Source: an uncultured Myxococcales bacterium (GTDB lineage Bacteria > Myxococcota_A > Polyangia > Polyangiales > Polyangiaceae). From it: a stretch of 64,000 bases of DNA. The stretch lies in NCBI GenBank assembly GCA_937902985.1, contig CALFNG010000534.1, forward strand, positions 1 to 64,000. Direction: 5' to 3'. A model generated the notes under the pieces. The model was not told where the DNA came from. It was given only the letters and a program-made list of their open reading frames with translations, and ran no database searches. Below are positions 51,319-60,339 of this stretch, piece after piece. Position 1 is the first letter of the stretch. Each line of letters starts with the position of its first letter. The position numbers were made by a program, and so were the translations under genes.

Positions 51319-52194
51319 TCACCCCTTGCCTGCGATCTGCCCACCAGTTTGGCGCATCACCTCGGCCATGAGCACGCCGGCGGCCACGGCCACGTTGAGC
51401 GACTCGACGGCGCCGCTCCCGCGAATGGCCACGATCGCGTCACACTGAGCGCGCACGCGATCGGCGAGGCCCTCGCGCTCGTTGCCGAGCACGAGCAGCG
51501 TGGGGCGGCCGAACGCGAAGCCGATCGCGCCCGCCTTCGCTTCGCCGTCGGCACCAACGACGCGCACGCCGCGCTCACGGAGGCGCGCGAGGGTGTCGGC
51601 GAGATCGGTGGTTCGCGAGACGAGCAGGTGCTCGACGCCGCCTTCGGCGACTCGGATTGCGGTGGGCGCGAGGTCGGGGTGCGGCGCCTGCGCTCCGAAG
51701 AGCGCGCCGTCGAAGCCGAAGAACGCTGCGCTGCGGAGGATCGCGCCGACGTTGTATGGATTGCGCACGCGATCGAGGGCCACCGCCGCGCCGCGGGTTC
51801 GTTCGAGCACCTCGGCGAACTCGCGTGCCGGAGCCCATCGGAGCGGTCGCGCGATGACGCAGAGCCCCTCGTGATGGGTCGACTCGGCGAGGCGGTCGAG
51901 TTCGGTCTCGGACACCTCGGCGCAGGGCAAACCCGTTCGCGCGGCCGCGCGAACGAGGTCTCCGAGCTCGTCGCGGACGCCGCGCGTATGAACGACCCGA
52001 ACGACGTCGCCCGGGCGTCTCGCGAAGACCGCCAGGCCCGCGCGGAGGCCCTGCACGACTTCGGACCGCGGATCGCGTGGCTCACGAGGCCCGCCGGGTC
52101 CCGACCCACCGGAACGAACATCGCGCCGCTCACGGGGGCCGGCCGATCCTACGAAGCCTTGCTTGCGGCGCGGCGCGGTCACGCTTTGCGGCAT
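51319..52194 (-). CDS. SpoU/TrmH-family RNA 2'-O-methyltransferase
   Basis: The 291-aa SPOUT enzyme has the motifs LDRVRNPYNVGAILRSAAFFG (motif 1; cited here as RNPYNVGAILRSAAFFG), LVLGNEREGL (motif 2) and SGAVESLNVAVAAGVLM (motif 3), plus an N-terminal substrate domain (EVVQGLRAGLAVFARRPG). It methylates a 2'-OH in rRNA or tRNA. ATG 52194 is preferred; the longer frame lacks conservation. It is convergent with the GMC gene (13-bp gap) and divergent from the S41 protease gene. Confidence 0.94.
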   Translation of the reverse strand: MPQSVTAPRRKQGFVGSAGPRERRDVRSGGSGPGGPREPRDPRSEVVQGLRAGLAVFARRPGDVVRVVHTRGVRDELGDLVRAAARTGLPCAEVSETELDRLAESTHHEGLCVIARPLRWAPAREFAEVLERTRGAAVALDRVRNPYNVGAILRSAAFFGFDGALFGAQAPHPDLAPTAIRVAEGGVEHLLVSRTTDLADTLARLRERGVRVVGADGEAKAGAIGFAFGRPTLLVLGNEREGLADRVRAQCDAIVAIRGSGAVESLNVAVAAGVLMAEVMRQTGGQIAGKG

Positions 52195-52345
52195 GATGGC
52201 ATAGGCGCGGGTGCGGGCGAACTCGGGAACAATCGCGCGTAGGAGACGGTTACTCCTCGCGCGGGGGGGTGTTCTCGAGCGGGAGCCTGGAAAAATCGGG
52301 CCGGCGGCGTCGCGCGGGCGCGAGTGCCGCCTATACTTCCGGGCG

Positions 52346-55300
52346 ATGCGCATTTTCGACCGTCTCGCGAAGGCCGGCGCTCTCGTCGGCGCCTTCGTCG
52401 TTGCCAGCCTGCTCGCCCTGCAATTGCACGGGGGCGGACTCTGGGATGGGCTCGCGCCGGCGATCGCGGCGGGGAACCCGGTCGCGCAGGAGCAGAAGCC
52501 GGCGCCTTACGACCTGACGCAGCTCAAGGTCGTCAACGAGGTTCTGAAGACGATCCGCGATCGCTACGTCGATCCGAAGCGCGTCAAGCCGAAGGAGATG
52601 CTCCTCTCGGCCCTCGACTACGTGCAGAAAGACGTGGCCCAGGTCATCGTCACCCGGGAAGAGAACAACCCCTCGAAGGTGCGAGTCCGCGTCGACACCC
52701 AGGAGAAGGAGTTCCGCGTCGACGACGTCGTCGGCCCGTGGGACGTGAGCTCGCACCTTCGCGATGCGTTCGCGTTCATGCAAGACGGTCTGCGCGGAAC
52801 GGACGTCGATCTCCGCGACGTCGAGTATGCGGCCTGCAACGGCATGCTGCACACGCTCGACCCGCACTCGGTGCTGCTCTCGCCCGACGCGTACAAGGAG
52901 ATGAACCTTTCGACGCAGGGCCAGTTCGGCGGCCTCGGCATCGTCATCTCGATCCGCGACCAGCAGCTCACGGTCATGAACCCGATGCCGAACACACCGG
53001 CGGGTCGCGCGGGTCTGAAGAAGTTCGACCGCATCCAGAAGATCAACACCGAGTCGACGCTCAACATGGGCCTCAACGAGGCGGTCAACCACCTCCGGGG
53101 CGTGCCCGGTACGAAGGTCACGGTCTGGATCCACCGCGAGGGCGCGGACAGCTGGGCGAACGCGCGCCCGTTCGAGCTCACGCGCGAGGTCATTCACGTT
53201 GCCTCGGTGGACCACAAGCTGCTCGAGGGCGGTATCGGCTACGTGCGCCTCAAGCAGTTCCAGGCGAACACGACCAACGACCTCGAGGCCGCGCTGGCCG
53301 ACATGAAGAAGAGCGGCGAGCTGAAGGGGCTCGTCCTCGATCTCCGCGGCAACCCCGGAGGTCTCCTCGATCAGGCAGCCAAGGTGGTAGACACCTTCGT
53401 GAGCGACGGGCCCATCGTCGCCACGGTGGGCAACCCGAGCGAGGGGCGGGAAGAGAAGGTCGCCCACGGCGACGGCACCGAGCCGAACTACCCGCTGGCC
53501 GTGCTCGTGAACGGATCGAGCGCGAGCGCGAGCGAGATCGTCACCGGTTCGCTGAAGAACCACGAGCGCGCGGTGGTCATCGGCGACACCACGTTCGGCA
53601 AGGGTAGCGTGCAGCTCGTCTTCACCGATCTGCCCGACAAGGCGGCGCTCAAGCTCACCATCGCCCAGTACCTCACCGAGCCGGGTGACGTCTCGATCCA
53701 GGGCGTCGGCGTGACGCCCGACATCGAGCTCGATCCGATGACGGCAGACTCGCTCGAGATGGATCTCACGGCCGATTCGAACGGCATCAAGGAGCGCGAT
53801 CTCTCGCGCGCGCTCTCGAACGTGCGCGCGAAAGACGGGGGCCGTCCGATGGAGCTCGTGAAGTACGACCTCCCCATCAAGGAGCGCCTGGCGGAGCGCG
53901 AGCGCGGCGGAGACCTCGACGAGAACTTCGAGCTCGACTTCGCGATCCAGTTCGCGCGCGGCTTCGTCGCCCACGTGCAGTCGGGCAAGCGAACCGAAGA
54001 GGTGCGACAGGCCAAGCAGTACATCGCGGACGCTCGGAAGGCGGAGGTCGAGAAGATCGCCGAAGAGCTCAAGGGGCTGAACGTCGACTGGAGCGACGCG
54101 CCCGCCGACGTCGCCGCGGTGACCCCGCCGGGACCGCCCGCCGGCCTCGAGGTGAAGATCGAGACGGACCGGCCCAACAACGAAGTGACGGCGGGCGACC
54201 CGATCAACCTCAAGCTGACCGCGACCAACCACGGGACGGTCACGCTCTACCGGCTGTTCGGCGTGACCAAGAGCGAGAACCCGCTCTTCGACAACAAGCA
54301 ACTCGTCATCGGCAAGCTCGAGCCGGGCAAGTCGCGAACGGTGACCGTGCCCGCGGGCTGGTGCGACTTCAAGGGCCACAAGGTCGGCTCGTCGACGCAG
54401 CTCCCGAAGGACGCCCCCCGGCAGTGCCTCGTTCCCAAAGATGCCCTCATGCGGTCCGACGGCGTGAAGGTGCACTTCGAAGAGGCACGCGGCCGGACGC
54501 CGGCCGACACCGACATTCGCGCGACGGTGAAGTCGCTCGACCGGCCGATCTTCGCCTACTCGTACGAGGTCATCGACAACCGCCTCGGCAATGGCGACGG
54601 TCGCCTCCAGAGGGGTGAGGACCTGACGATGTACCTGACGGTCAAGAACGTCGGGAAGGGCCGATCGTACGAGACGATGGCCAACCTCCGGAACCTGTCC
54701 GGTGAAGGATTGCTCTTGCACGACGGCCGCTTCGACCTGTCGAACATGATGCCCGGCGACAGCAAGCGCGTCGCGTTCACGTTCGACGTGGGGCCGGCCC
54801 TCGCGGATCCCGAGGCGAAGGTCGAGCTCTCGATTCACGACGAGGATCTGCGCGAAGGCGTGGTCGAGAAAGTGCGCGTTCCGGTGGCCGACGCGGCGGT
54901 CGTCGCGGCCGCCGGCGGCGTGCAGCATGCGACGGCCAGCGGCGCCGACCTCTCGAACGAACCCGATGCCGGCGGCCGCGTCTTCGCGCGCCTGCCCGCC
55001 GGGGCTGCGGCCACCGTGCTCGGCACCGCCAACGGCTACGTGAAGCTCGCGCTCGGCGACGGTCGCTTCGGCTTCGCGAAGGCGTCCGATCTCGAGAAGG
55101 GCGGCACGGCGACGGCGCAGGTCGGGCTCGAGGACTCGATGGGGCATGCTCCCCCAGCGCTCGACCTCCCGCAGCCGCAGCTGGCCACGCGCGACGTGCA
55201 CACGCTCGTGCACGCGGTCGCGAGCGACGACGCGCGTCTCCTCGATACGTTCATCTTCGTCGGCGCGCGCAAGGTGTTCTACCGATCGAACCGCAACGGG

Positions 55301-55504
55301 CCCGACCCGAAGAAGATGGCGTTCGACGCCGACCTGCCGCTCCGGCCCGGGGTCAACGTCGTCACGGTCGTGGCGAGGGAGAACCCGGACACGACGACGC
55401 GGCGCACCTACGTGGTGCGGCGCGACGGACCGAATGGCGAGCTCTTGCCGACGCCGAAGACCGACGACGATCTCAGCGAGACCGCCTCGTCGGACGATGA
55501 CTGA
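52346..55504 (+). CDS. S41 (C-terminal processing) protease, long myxobacterial type
   Basis: The 1052-aa protein has a signal anchor, PDZ (FGGLGIVISIRDQQLTVMNP region, ~190-270) and the S41 domain with catalytic Ser394 in SSASASEI and Lys419 in TFGKGSVQ, the Ser-Lys dyad of Ctp/Tsp proteases. After residue ~470 a long C-terminal region follows: a charged helix part, Ig-like or CARDB-like domains (AGDPINLKLTATNHG and GEDLTMYLTVKNVGKG), an SH3-like stretch and a last beta domain. This long form corresponds to the MXAN_5808-like family of myxobacteria (from memory). It probably processes exported proteins at the periplasm. The start at ATG 52346 is chosen from signal-anchor position. Confidence 0.92.
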   Translation: MRIFDRLAKAGALVGAFVVASLLALQLHGGGLWDGLAPAIAAGNPVAQEQKPAPYDLTQLKVVNEVLKTIRDRYVDPKRVKPKEMLLSALDYVQKDVAQVIVTREENNPSKVRVRVDTQEKEFRVDDVVGPWDVSSHLRDAFAFMQDGLRGTDVDLRDVEYAACNGMLHTLDPHSVLLSPDAYKEMNLSTQGQFGGLGIVISIRDQQLTVMNPMPNTPAGRAGLKKFDRIQKINTESTLNMGLNEAVNHLRGVPGTKVTVWIHREGADSWANARPFELTREVIHVASVDHKLLEGGIGYVRLKQFQANTTNDLEAALADMKKSGELKGLVLDLRGNPGGLLDQAAKVVDTFVSDGPIVATVGNPSEGREEKVAHGDGTEPNYPLAVLVNGSSASASEIVTGSLKNHERAVVIGDTTFGKGSVQLVFTDLPDKAALKLTIAQYLTEPGDVSIQGVGVTPDIELDPMTADSLEMDLTADSNGIKERDLSRALSNVRAKDGGRPMELVKYDLPIKERLAERERGGDLDENFELDFAIQFARGFVAHVQSGKRTEEVRQAKQYIADARKAEVEKIAEELKGLNVDWSDAPADVAAVTPPGPPAGLEVKIETDRPNNEVTAGDPINLKLTATNHGTVTLYRLFGVTKSENPLFDNKQLVIGKLEPGKSRTVTVPAGWCDFKGHKVGSSTQLPKDAPRQCLVPKDALMRSDGVKVHFEEARGRTPADTDIRATVKSLDRPIFAYSYEVIDNRLGNGDGRLQRGEDLTMYLTVKNVGKGRSYETMANLRNLSGEGLLLHDGRFDLSNMMPGDSKRVAFTFDVGPALADPEAKVELSIHDEDLREGVVEKVRVPVADAAVVAAAGGVQHATASGADLSNEPDAGGRVFARLPAGAAATVLGTANGYVKLALGDGRFGFAKASDLEKGGTATAQVGLEDSMGHAPPALDLPQPQLATRDVHTLVHAVASDDARLLDTFIFVGARKVFYRSNRNGPDPKKMAFDADLPLRPGVNVVTVVARENPDTTTRRTYVVRRDGPNGELLPTPKTDDDLSETASSDDD

Positions 55505-55522
55505 CCCGCCGGAGCCAGCCTC

Positions 55523-56275
55523 TTGAGCGTAAGACTGCACGTCAACGTCGATCACGTCGCGACGCTCCGCAACGCCCGCGGGACCCCGTATCCCGACCCG
55601 CTGCGAGCGGCCGAGGAATGCCTCGCGGCCGGCGCCGATGGGATCACGGCCCACCTTCGGGAAGACCGGCGCCACATCCGCGACGACGACATCCAGCGCA
55701 TCGCCGCGATGTGCTCGCGCGCCGGCGTCACGTTCAACCTGGAGATGGCGGCCACCGACGAGATGGTCGGCATCGCTCTCCGCGTGCAGCCGCAGGTGTG
55801 CACCCTGGTCCCCGAGCGCCGCGAAGAGCGGACCACCGAGGGCGGGCTCGACGCGATCGGGGGAGGCGAAGGGCTTGCCCGGAAGGTCGCCGCGCTGGCG
55901 TCGGGCGGCATCAAAGTGAGCCTCTTCATCGCGGCGGACTCGCCGCTGATCGACCGCTCGCGCGACATCGGCGCGCGGCAGGTCGAACTGCACACCGGCG
56001 AGTATGCGCGGGAGTATGCGCGCGAGTATGCGCCCGCACGCCTGGCCGAGCTTGCGCGGCTCGCCGACGGCGCTCGGCGGGCGCACGCCCGCGAGCTCGA
56101 TGTGGCGGCGGGCCATGGTCTGACCCTGGAAAACGTGCCCGCGCTCGTGGCGCTACCGGAGATCGTCGAGCTGAACATCGGCCACGCGATCGTCAGCGAC
56201 GCCGTCTTTCTCGGCCTCCGCAGCGCGGTGATGGCCTACCGCGACGCCATCGATCGCGGTGTCCGCTCTCGCTGA
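55523..56275 (+). CDS. pdxJ: Pyridoxine 5'-phosphate synthase PdxJ
   Basis: The 250-aa TIM barrel condenses 1-deoxyxylulose 5-phosphate with 3-amino-1-hydroxyacetone phosphate in vitamin B6 synthesis. Conserved features: LHVNVDHVATLRNARG, DGITAHLREDRRHI, FNLEMAATDEM, VCTLVPERREERTTEGGLD, SLFIAADS, ELHTGEYA, DVAAGHGLTLENV and ELNIGHAIVSDA. The gene starts with TTG 55523, 18 bp after the protease stop, suggesting the same operon. The sequence EYAREYAREYAP comes from a 12-bp unit triplicated at about 55999-56034; a benign insertion near the HTGxYA loop. Confidence 0.95.
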   Translation: MSVRLHVNVDHVATLRNARGTPYPDPLRAAEECLAAGADGITAHLREDRRHIRDDDIQRIAAMCSRAGVTFNLEMAATDEMVGIALRVQPQVCTLVPERREERTTEGGLDAIGGGEGLARKVAALASGGIKVSLFIAADSPLIDRSRDIGARQVELHTGEYAREYAREYAPARLAELARLADGARRAHARELDVAAGHGLTLENVPALVALPEIVELNIGHAIVSDAVFLGLRSAVMAYRDAIDRGVRSR

Positions 56276-56279
56276 GGTC

Positions 56280-56533
56280 TCAGCCCGGCGGCCTTGCCCC
56301 GATGAGAGTAGCGAGAGCAACGAGACCGATCGCCCAGGTGACGAGCCAGACGCTCGCCGTGGCGCTGGCGTACGCGAGAGACGCGCGCAGCAGCCAGCGC
56401 TCGACGCGCGTGACGGACTCGCGGGGGCCCCCGCCCATTCGAGGAGCGCGGTCCCGAGCAGGCTCACCGCGAGCGCAGCGAGACCGGCGACGGCGAGCCG
56501 GGAGCCATCGGTCTTCGACCCGACCATCGGCAT
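56280..56533 (-). pseudogene. Small membrane protein split by an apparent one-base frameshift at a G5C5 tract
   Basis: One frame starts at ATG 56533 (MPMVGSKTDGSRLAVAG, TM1 AVAGLAALAVSLLGTALLEWAG) and leaves its hydrophobic pattern after GAP; another frame continues with RESVTRVERWLLRASL and TM2 (SVWLVTWAIGLVALATLIGARPPG) to the stop at 56280. The two halves join through GCGGGGGCCCCCGC (about 56421-56434): one additional G would restore a ~85-residue two-helix protein. Either a real pseudogene or an assembly error at a GC-rich homopolymer. Its stop is 4 bp from that of pdxJ. Confidence 0.5.
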
Positions 56534-56600
56534 ACTGGATCCGGATTTGCGCGAGGTTCATGACATTCCTCTCTCGGCCCACCTCGATCGGGCGGGTCGT

Positions 56601-58019
56601 TCAACGGCCCGCCGTCTCGATGGCGCAGAGGGCGCTGCGCGCCTTGTTGCGGGTTTCTTCGGCTTCTTTCGGCGGATCGCTTCCCTCGACGATGCCGGCG
56701 CCGGCCGTGACGAAGAACGTGTCGTCTCGGCAGACCGCCGTGCGGATCGCGATCGCGAAATCGAGGTCGCCGGTCTTCGCGACGTAGCCAATCGCCCCGC
56801 CGTAGATCCCGCGGGGACCGGCTTCGAGCTCGCGAATGATCTGCATCGCGCGGACCTTCGGCGCCCCCGACAGCGTTCCCGCGGGGAAGGCCGCGCGAAC
56901 GACCTCGAGAGGCGGCGTCGACGGCGGCACCCTGCCGGTCACCTCGCTCACGATGTGCATCACGTGCGAGTAGCGCTCGATCTCCATCTGCCGCATGACC
57001 TTCACGGTCCCAACCTGAGCCACGCGACCCACGTCGTTTCGCCCGAGATCGATGAGCATGACGTGCTCGGCGCGCTCTTTCGGATCGGCGAGGAGCTTGC
57101 GCTCCAGCTCCGCATCTTCGTCGGCGGACTTGCCGCGCCGGGTCGTACCGGCGATGGGCCGGAGCGTCATCGCACCGTCCTGCAGGTGCACCATCGTCTC
57201 GGGGCTGGCTCCGGCGATCTGCGTTCGCGTGCGCTCGCCAGGCGCGGGCGGCAGATCGAGGAAGTACATGTACGGGCTCGGGTTGAGCACCCGCAGCGCG
57301 CGGTACACGTCGAACGGGTCGCGGCGGCCGCGCGGAACGCGGAACGTGCGCGCGACCACGACCTGGAACGCATCGCCCGCGGCGATGTACTCCTGCGCGC
57401 GCCGAACCCGCGCCTCGTAGGTCGCGTCGTCGAGGTCGACCGTGATGTCGCCGGGAATCTTCGTTCGATCGGGCAGGGCGAGCGGCGCGAGCGGCGCGGG
57501 GTCCTCGAGGAGCGCCCGCGCGCGTTCGACCTCGGCGGCATCTTCGCCGGCGATCGTGACCGTGTGCGAGAGGCTGTCGAAGACGACGATCGTCGCGCCG
57601 CCGAAGAAGCGTCCCAGCGGCGCCGTCGCCATGTCGCCCCAACCAGGCACCTTTTCGATCGCATGCACGAGGTCCCACGCGAGGTAACCCACGTAGGCGT
57701 GCGCGAAGCGCGCCGCGGGTCCGTCTCCGCCGGTCGGCTCCGAAGACGGCTCGAAGAGGCGGCGTGCCGCCTCGAGGGGATCGCGGCCATTCGCGGGCAC
57801 AGGTACCGCCTGGCCGCGAGCCCCGACCCACTGCCCGTTCGCCAGCAGCGTCATCTCGTGGCGCGGCCGATAGCCCAGGATCGAGTAGCGCCCCCACCTC
57901 TCTCCGCCGACGACGCTCTCGAGCAAGAACGACGCAGCGTCTCCGGCGGCGCGCCGGAGCGCAGCATAGGCGCGCACCGGGGTGATCGTGTCGGCGACGA
58001 AGGTGAGCGTGGCGACCAT
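56601..58019 (-). CDS. trpE: Anthranilate synthase component I
   Basis: The 472-aa chorismate-utilising enzyme has the tryptophan-binding LLES motif (FLLESVVGGERWGRYSI, 31-34), the conserved active-site AGTTRRGKSADED, IDLGRNDVGRVA, SHVMHIVSEVTG, FPAGTLSGAPKVRAM and AGAGIVEGSDP. It makes anthranilate from chorismate and glutamine-derived ammonia; the partner TrpG is not in the window. It follows the Kal-Kce fusion gene with 18 bp between them on the minus strand, so they appear to be in one operon. The start is GTG/ATG at 58019. Confidence 0.95.
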   Translation of the reverse strand: MVATLTFVADTITPVRAYAALRRAAGDAASFLLESVVGGERWGRYSILGYRPRHEMTLLANGQWVGARGQAVPVPANGRDPLEAARRLFEPSSEPTGGDGPAARFAHAYVGYLAWDLVHAIEKVPGWGDMATAPLGRFFGGATIVVFDSLSHTVTIAGEDAAEVERARALLEDPAPLAPLALPDRTKIPGDITVDLDDATYEARVRRAQEYIAAGDAFQVVVARTFRVPRGRRDPFDVYRALRVLNPSPYMYFLDLPPAPGERTRTQIAGASPETMVHLQDGAMTLRPIAGTTRRGKSADEDAELERKLLADPKERAEHVMLIDLGRNDVGRVAQVGTVKVMRQMEIERYSHVMHIVSEVTGRVPPSTPPLEVVRAAFPAGTLSGAPKVRAMQIIRELEAGPRGIYGGAIGYVAKTGDLDFAIAIRTAVCRDDTFFVTAGAGIVEGSDPPKEAEETRNKARSALCAIETAGR

Positions 58020-58037
58020 CGAGCTCCTTGTCTTCTG

Positions 58038-59351
58038 CTATTTTTGCGACGCAGCCGCGGGGGCCCTGGCGAGGCCCAGCAGCTGTCGCGCCCGGGCCGG
58101 CGTGGCCGGCTGCCGTCCGATGGAACGAGCATATGCCGCCGCGCGCGCCACGAGCGGCGCGCTGCCTTCGGACAGCACGCCCTTGCCCAGATAGATGTTG
58201 TCTTCGAGACCCACGCGGGCGTGCCCGCCGAGGCGCATGGCAAGCTCGGTCATCGGCTGCTGCCAGCGGCCGATGGCCGCGACGCCCCAGGTCGCGCCCG
58301 CCGGGAGCATCGACCGCATCCAGCCCATGACGTCGTCGCGGGCGGGGCTGGCGCCCTTGACGCCTAGTACGAACTGGAAGTGCAGCGGACCCCGGAGCGC
58401 GCCTTCGGCCGCCAGCGCGAGCGCCTCGGCGACGTGACCCACTTCGTAGCACTCGAGCTCGGGGACGGCGCCGGCCGCCTGGATTCGCGCCGCCAGCGTT
58501 CGGATGTCGCCGCGCGAATTGATGAAGACGTCGTCGCCGAAGTTGATGGAACCGCAGTTGAGCGTGGCCATCTCGGGCCTGCAGGACAGGGGACCCGCGC
58601 GCTCGTCGATCGACATGCCGACGGCGCCGCCGGTCGAGGGCTGAACGATGCAGTCGCAAGCGCCTCGGATGGCGTCGATGACCTCGGCGAAGCGCTCGCT
58701 CGCCTGGGTGTTCGTGCCGTCTTCGTTGCGCACGTGCAGGTGAATGACCGCCGCTCCCGCCTCTCGGCAGCATGCCGCCTCGTCCGCGATCTCTCGAGCG
58801 GAGATCGGCAGGTACGGGGTGTGCGCGCGCGTCAGCTCCGCGCCAACGATGGCCGCCGTGATGACGAGCTCGGCCGGCTCGGCCTCCGACGGCGTGACGA
58901 TGGGGCCAGCGCCGGGCGCAGGTCCCGGCGGAAGCCCGGGGGGGTAGAGCTCCGGAGGCCGGCGCTGGAGGGCGACGGGCACGACGCACGTACCGACCGC
59001 CCGCGCCACGACGACCGGCGGCGAGAGCACGTCGGCTGCGCTCGGCGCGAGGCCCGGTGAGCGTACGTTCGCGATGATCTTCTTCGCCTCGAAGAGGAAC
59101 TTGCGGCTGGTCTTGCCGATGGCCACCAGCTCGCCCGTCACTTCGATGAAGTCTCCTGCAAAGATCGGCGCGAGGAACTCGACGTTCTCGTAGGCGCGGA
59201 AGAGGCCTTCGTCGCCGTCGAGGCGAATGAGCATCTCGGTCGCCACATCCCCGAAGAGCGCAAGCATTCGCGCCCCATCGACCAGATCGCCGGCATAGTG
59301 CGCGTCGTGAGCGCTCATCCGCAGGCGCACGGAGACCCTCGTCCCGATCAT
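58038..59351 (-). CDS. Fused 3-aminobutyryl-CoA ammonia-lyase (Kal) and 3-keto-5-aminohexanoate cleavage enzyme (Kce)
   Basis: The 437-aa protein has two parts. Residues 1-~100 are a hotdog with [48 protein letters not shown] and [12 protein letters not shown], matching Kal of lysine fermentation. After a Pro/Gly linker (~128-157), residues ~160-437 are a DUF849/BKACE TIM barrel: metal ligands His204 and His206 ([11 protein letters not shown]), [24 protein letters not shown] and Glu383 (GLEDNIYLG). Kce condenses 3-keto-5-aminohexanoate with acetyl-CoA giving acetoacetate and 3-aminobutyryl-CoA; Kal then eliminates ammonia to crotonyl-CoA. The two steps are consecutive, so fusion implies channelling. 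Start ATG 59351 overlaps the upstream stop. Confidence 0.88.
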   Translation of the reverse strand: MIGTRVSVRLRMSAHDAHYAGDLVDGARMLALFGDVATEMLIRLDGDEGLFRAYENVEFLAPIFAGDFIEVTGELVAIGKTSRKFLFEAKKIIANVRSPGLAPSAADVLSPPVVVARAVGTCVVPVALQRRPPELYPPGLPPGPAPGAGPIVTPSEAEPAELVITAAIVGAELTRAHTPYLPISAREIADEAACCREAGAAVIHLHVRNEDGTNTQASERFAEVIDAIRGACDCIVQPSTGGAVGMSIDERAGPLSCRPEMATLNCGSINFGDDVFINSRGDIRTLAARIQAAGAVPELECYEVGHVAEALALAAEGALRGPLHFQFVLGVKGASPARDDVMGWMRSMLPAGATWGVAAIGRWQQPMTELAMRLGGHARVGLEDNIYLGKGVLSEGSAPLVARAAAYARSIGRQPATPARARQLLGLARAPAAASQK

Positions 59352-59818
59352 GATCGAAGAAATACCCGTTCACGGACGAGTCGCCAGCTGAGCGCCCTCG
59401 CGTCGACTCCGCGGGCGCGCAGGATGTCGTTGGGCGCCGTGGGGAGCGTTTCAGGGCGGCCGACCGCTACGGCCACCTCCCACGCACCCGCGGGCACGCC
59501 GGCAAACAGCGAGTCGACGGCTCCGGCGATCGTTACCGTTCCGTCGGCCGCGACGGAGAAGGGCGGATCCCATGGCCGGACCTCGTCGCCTCGTAGCAAG
59601 AAGCCGCGCGCCGCGATGGCGCCGCTCACGCGCGCGTCGGGACGGAGCTCGACCTCGAACTGGCCGCCCGGCGTGAGGGTCACTTCGTCGGTCGTGCTGC
59701 CCGCGATGGCGAAGCCGGGCACCGTGGGTGGCTGGAAGTACAGCCGGAGCGCGACGAGACCCACGGCGACGAGCACGGCTCCGGGGAGGAGCACGAGGGC
59801 GATCTTGTTCTGGCTCAC
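59348..59818 (-). CDS. Small signal-anchored protein of unknown function
   Basis: The 156-aa product has an N-terminal membrane helix ([23 protein letters not shown]) and an extracytoplasmic beta-rich domain ([53 protein letters not shown]). GTG 59818 overlaps the Mpo1-like stop (GTGA) and its TGA overlaps the Kal-Kce ATG (ATGA), so it is translated in a tight operon. No family recognised. Confidence 0.7.
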   Translation of the reverse strand: MSQNKIALVLLPGAVLVAVGLVALRLYFQPPTVPGFAIAGSTTDEVTLTPGGQFEVELRPDARVSGAIAARGFLLRGDEVRPWDPPFSVAADGTVTIAGAVDSLFAGVPAGAWEVAVAVGRPETLPTAPNDILRARGVDARALSWRLVRERVFLRS

Positions 59819-60234
59819 GCGGTCGCCGTGCCGGGCGCCCCGCTTGCCGCACGCGCTCTCGAAAGCGCGAGATGATCGGCGTGGGTATGATTCGGCAGGA
59901 GGTCGCCGCCGCACACGCGCTCGATCTCGGCGCCCATCTGACGCCGGAGGGCGAGGGCGTACATCTTGAGGTCGCCGCGCAGGGACCAGAGGGGATGCTC
60001 GAAGGTCGCGGGCTTGTTCTTCTCGAACAGGAAGTGCCCGACCCACGCCGGCCCGTACCCGACGACGGGCGCGGCGAGGAGCCACGCCGGGTTGATGGTC
60101 ACCGCCGCGAGGCCCACCGTTCCGAGAACCGCGGTGGTCCCGATGTAGTGGAGGGCGCGGTTCCGCGGATCGCGGTGCGCGTGCACGTAGTGGGGCCAGA
60201 AGTCGTTGAACGATTCGATGCCGGATTCGGTCAT
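59815..60234 (-). CDS. Mpo1-like (DUF962) membrane protein
   Basis: The 139-aa protein contains FNDFWPHYVHAHRDPRNRALHYIGT, here cited as NDFWPHYVHAHRDPRN, and GHFLFEKNKPATFEHPLWSLRGD, with the spaced histidines of the DUF962/Mpo1 family. Yeast Mpo1 is an Fe2+-dependent dioxygenase of 2-hydroxy fatty-acid alpha-oxidation; bacterial homologues are uncharacterised. Two central hydrophobic helices (AVLGTVGLAAVTINPAWL, LAAPVVGYGPAWVGHFL) are seen. It is the first gene of the operon leading to Kal-Kce and TrpE. ATG 60234 is chosen over 60255. Confidence 0.88.
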   Translation of the reverse strand: MTESGIESFNDFWPHYVHAHRDPRNRALHYIGTTAVLGTVGLAAVTINPAWLLAAPVVGYGPAWVGHFLFEKNKPATFEHPLWSLRGDLKMYALALRRQMGAEIERVCGGDLLPNHTHADHLALSRARAASGAPGTATA

Positions 60235-60339
60235 GGCGAGCGCGAAAGGTAGCACCCGCGCCCATCACGGGCGAGGTTCCGTCCTGGCGTGAGGCGCTCT
60301 TCGGCGGGGTCCGCGAAGAGAAGTGCTAGCGTTGAAAGT

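Noticed and set aside
52331-56116. 1261-codon minus-strand frame opposite the S41 protease and pdxJ
   Set aside because: Exact antisense of genes with complete motifs; its Arg/Glu/Asp/Leu-rich composition is typical of the complementary frame.
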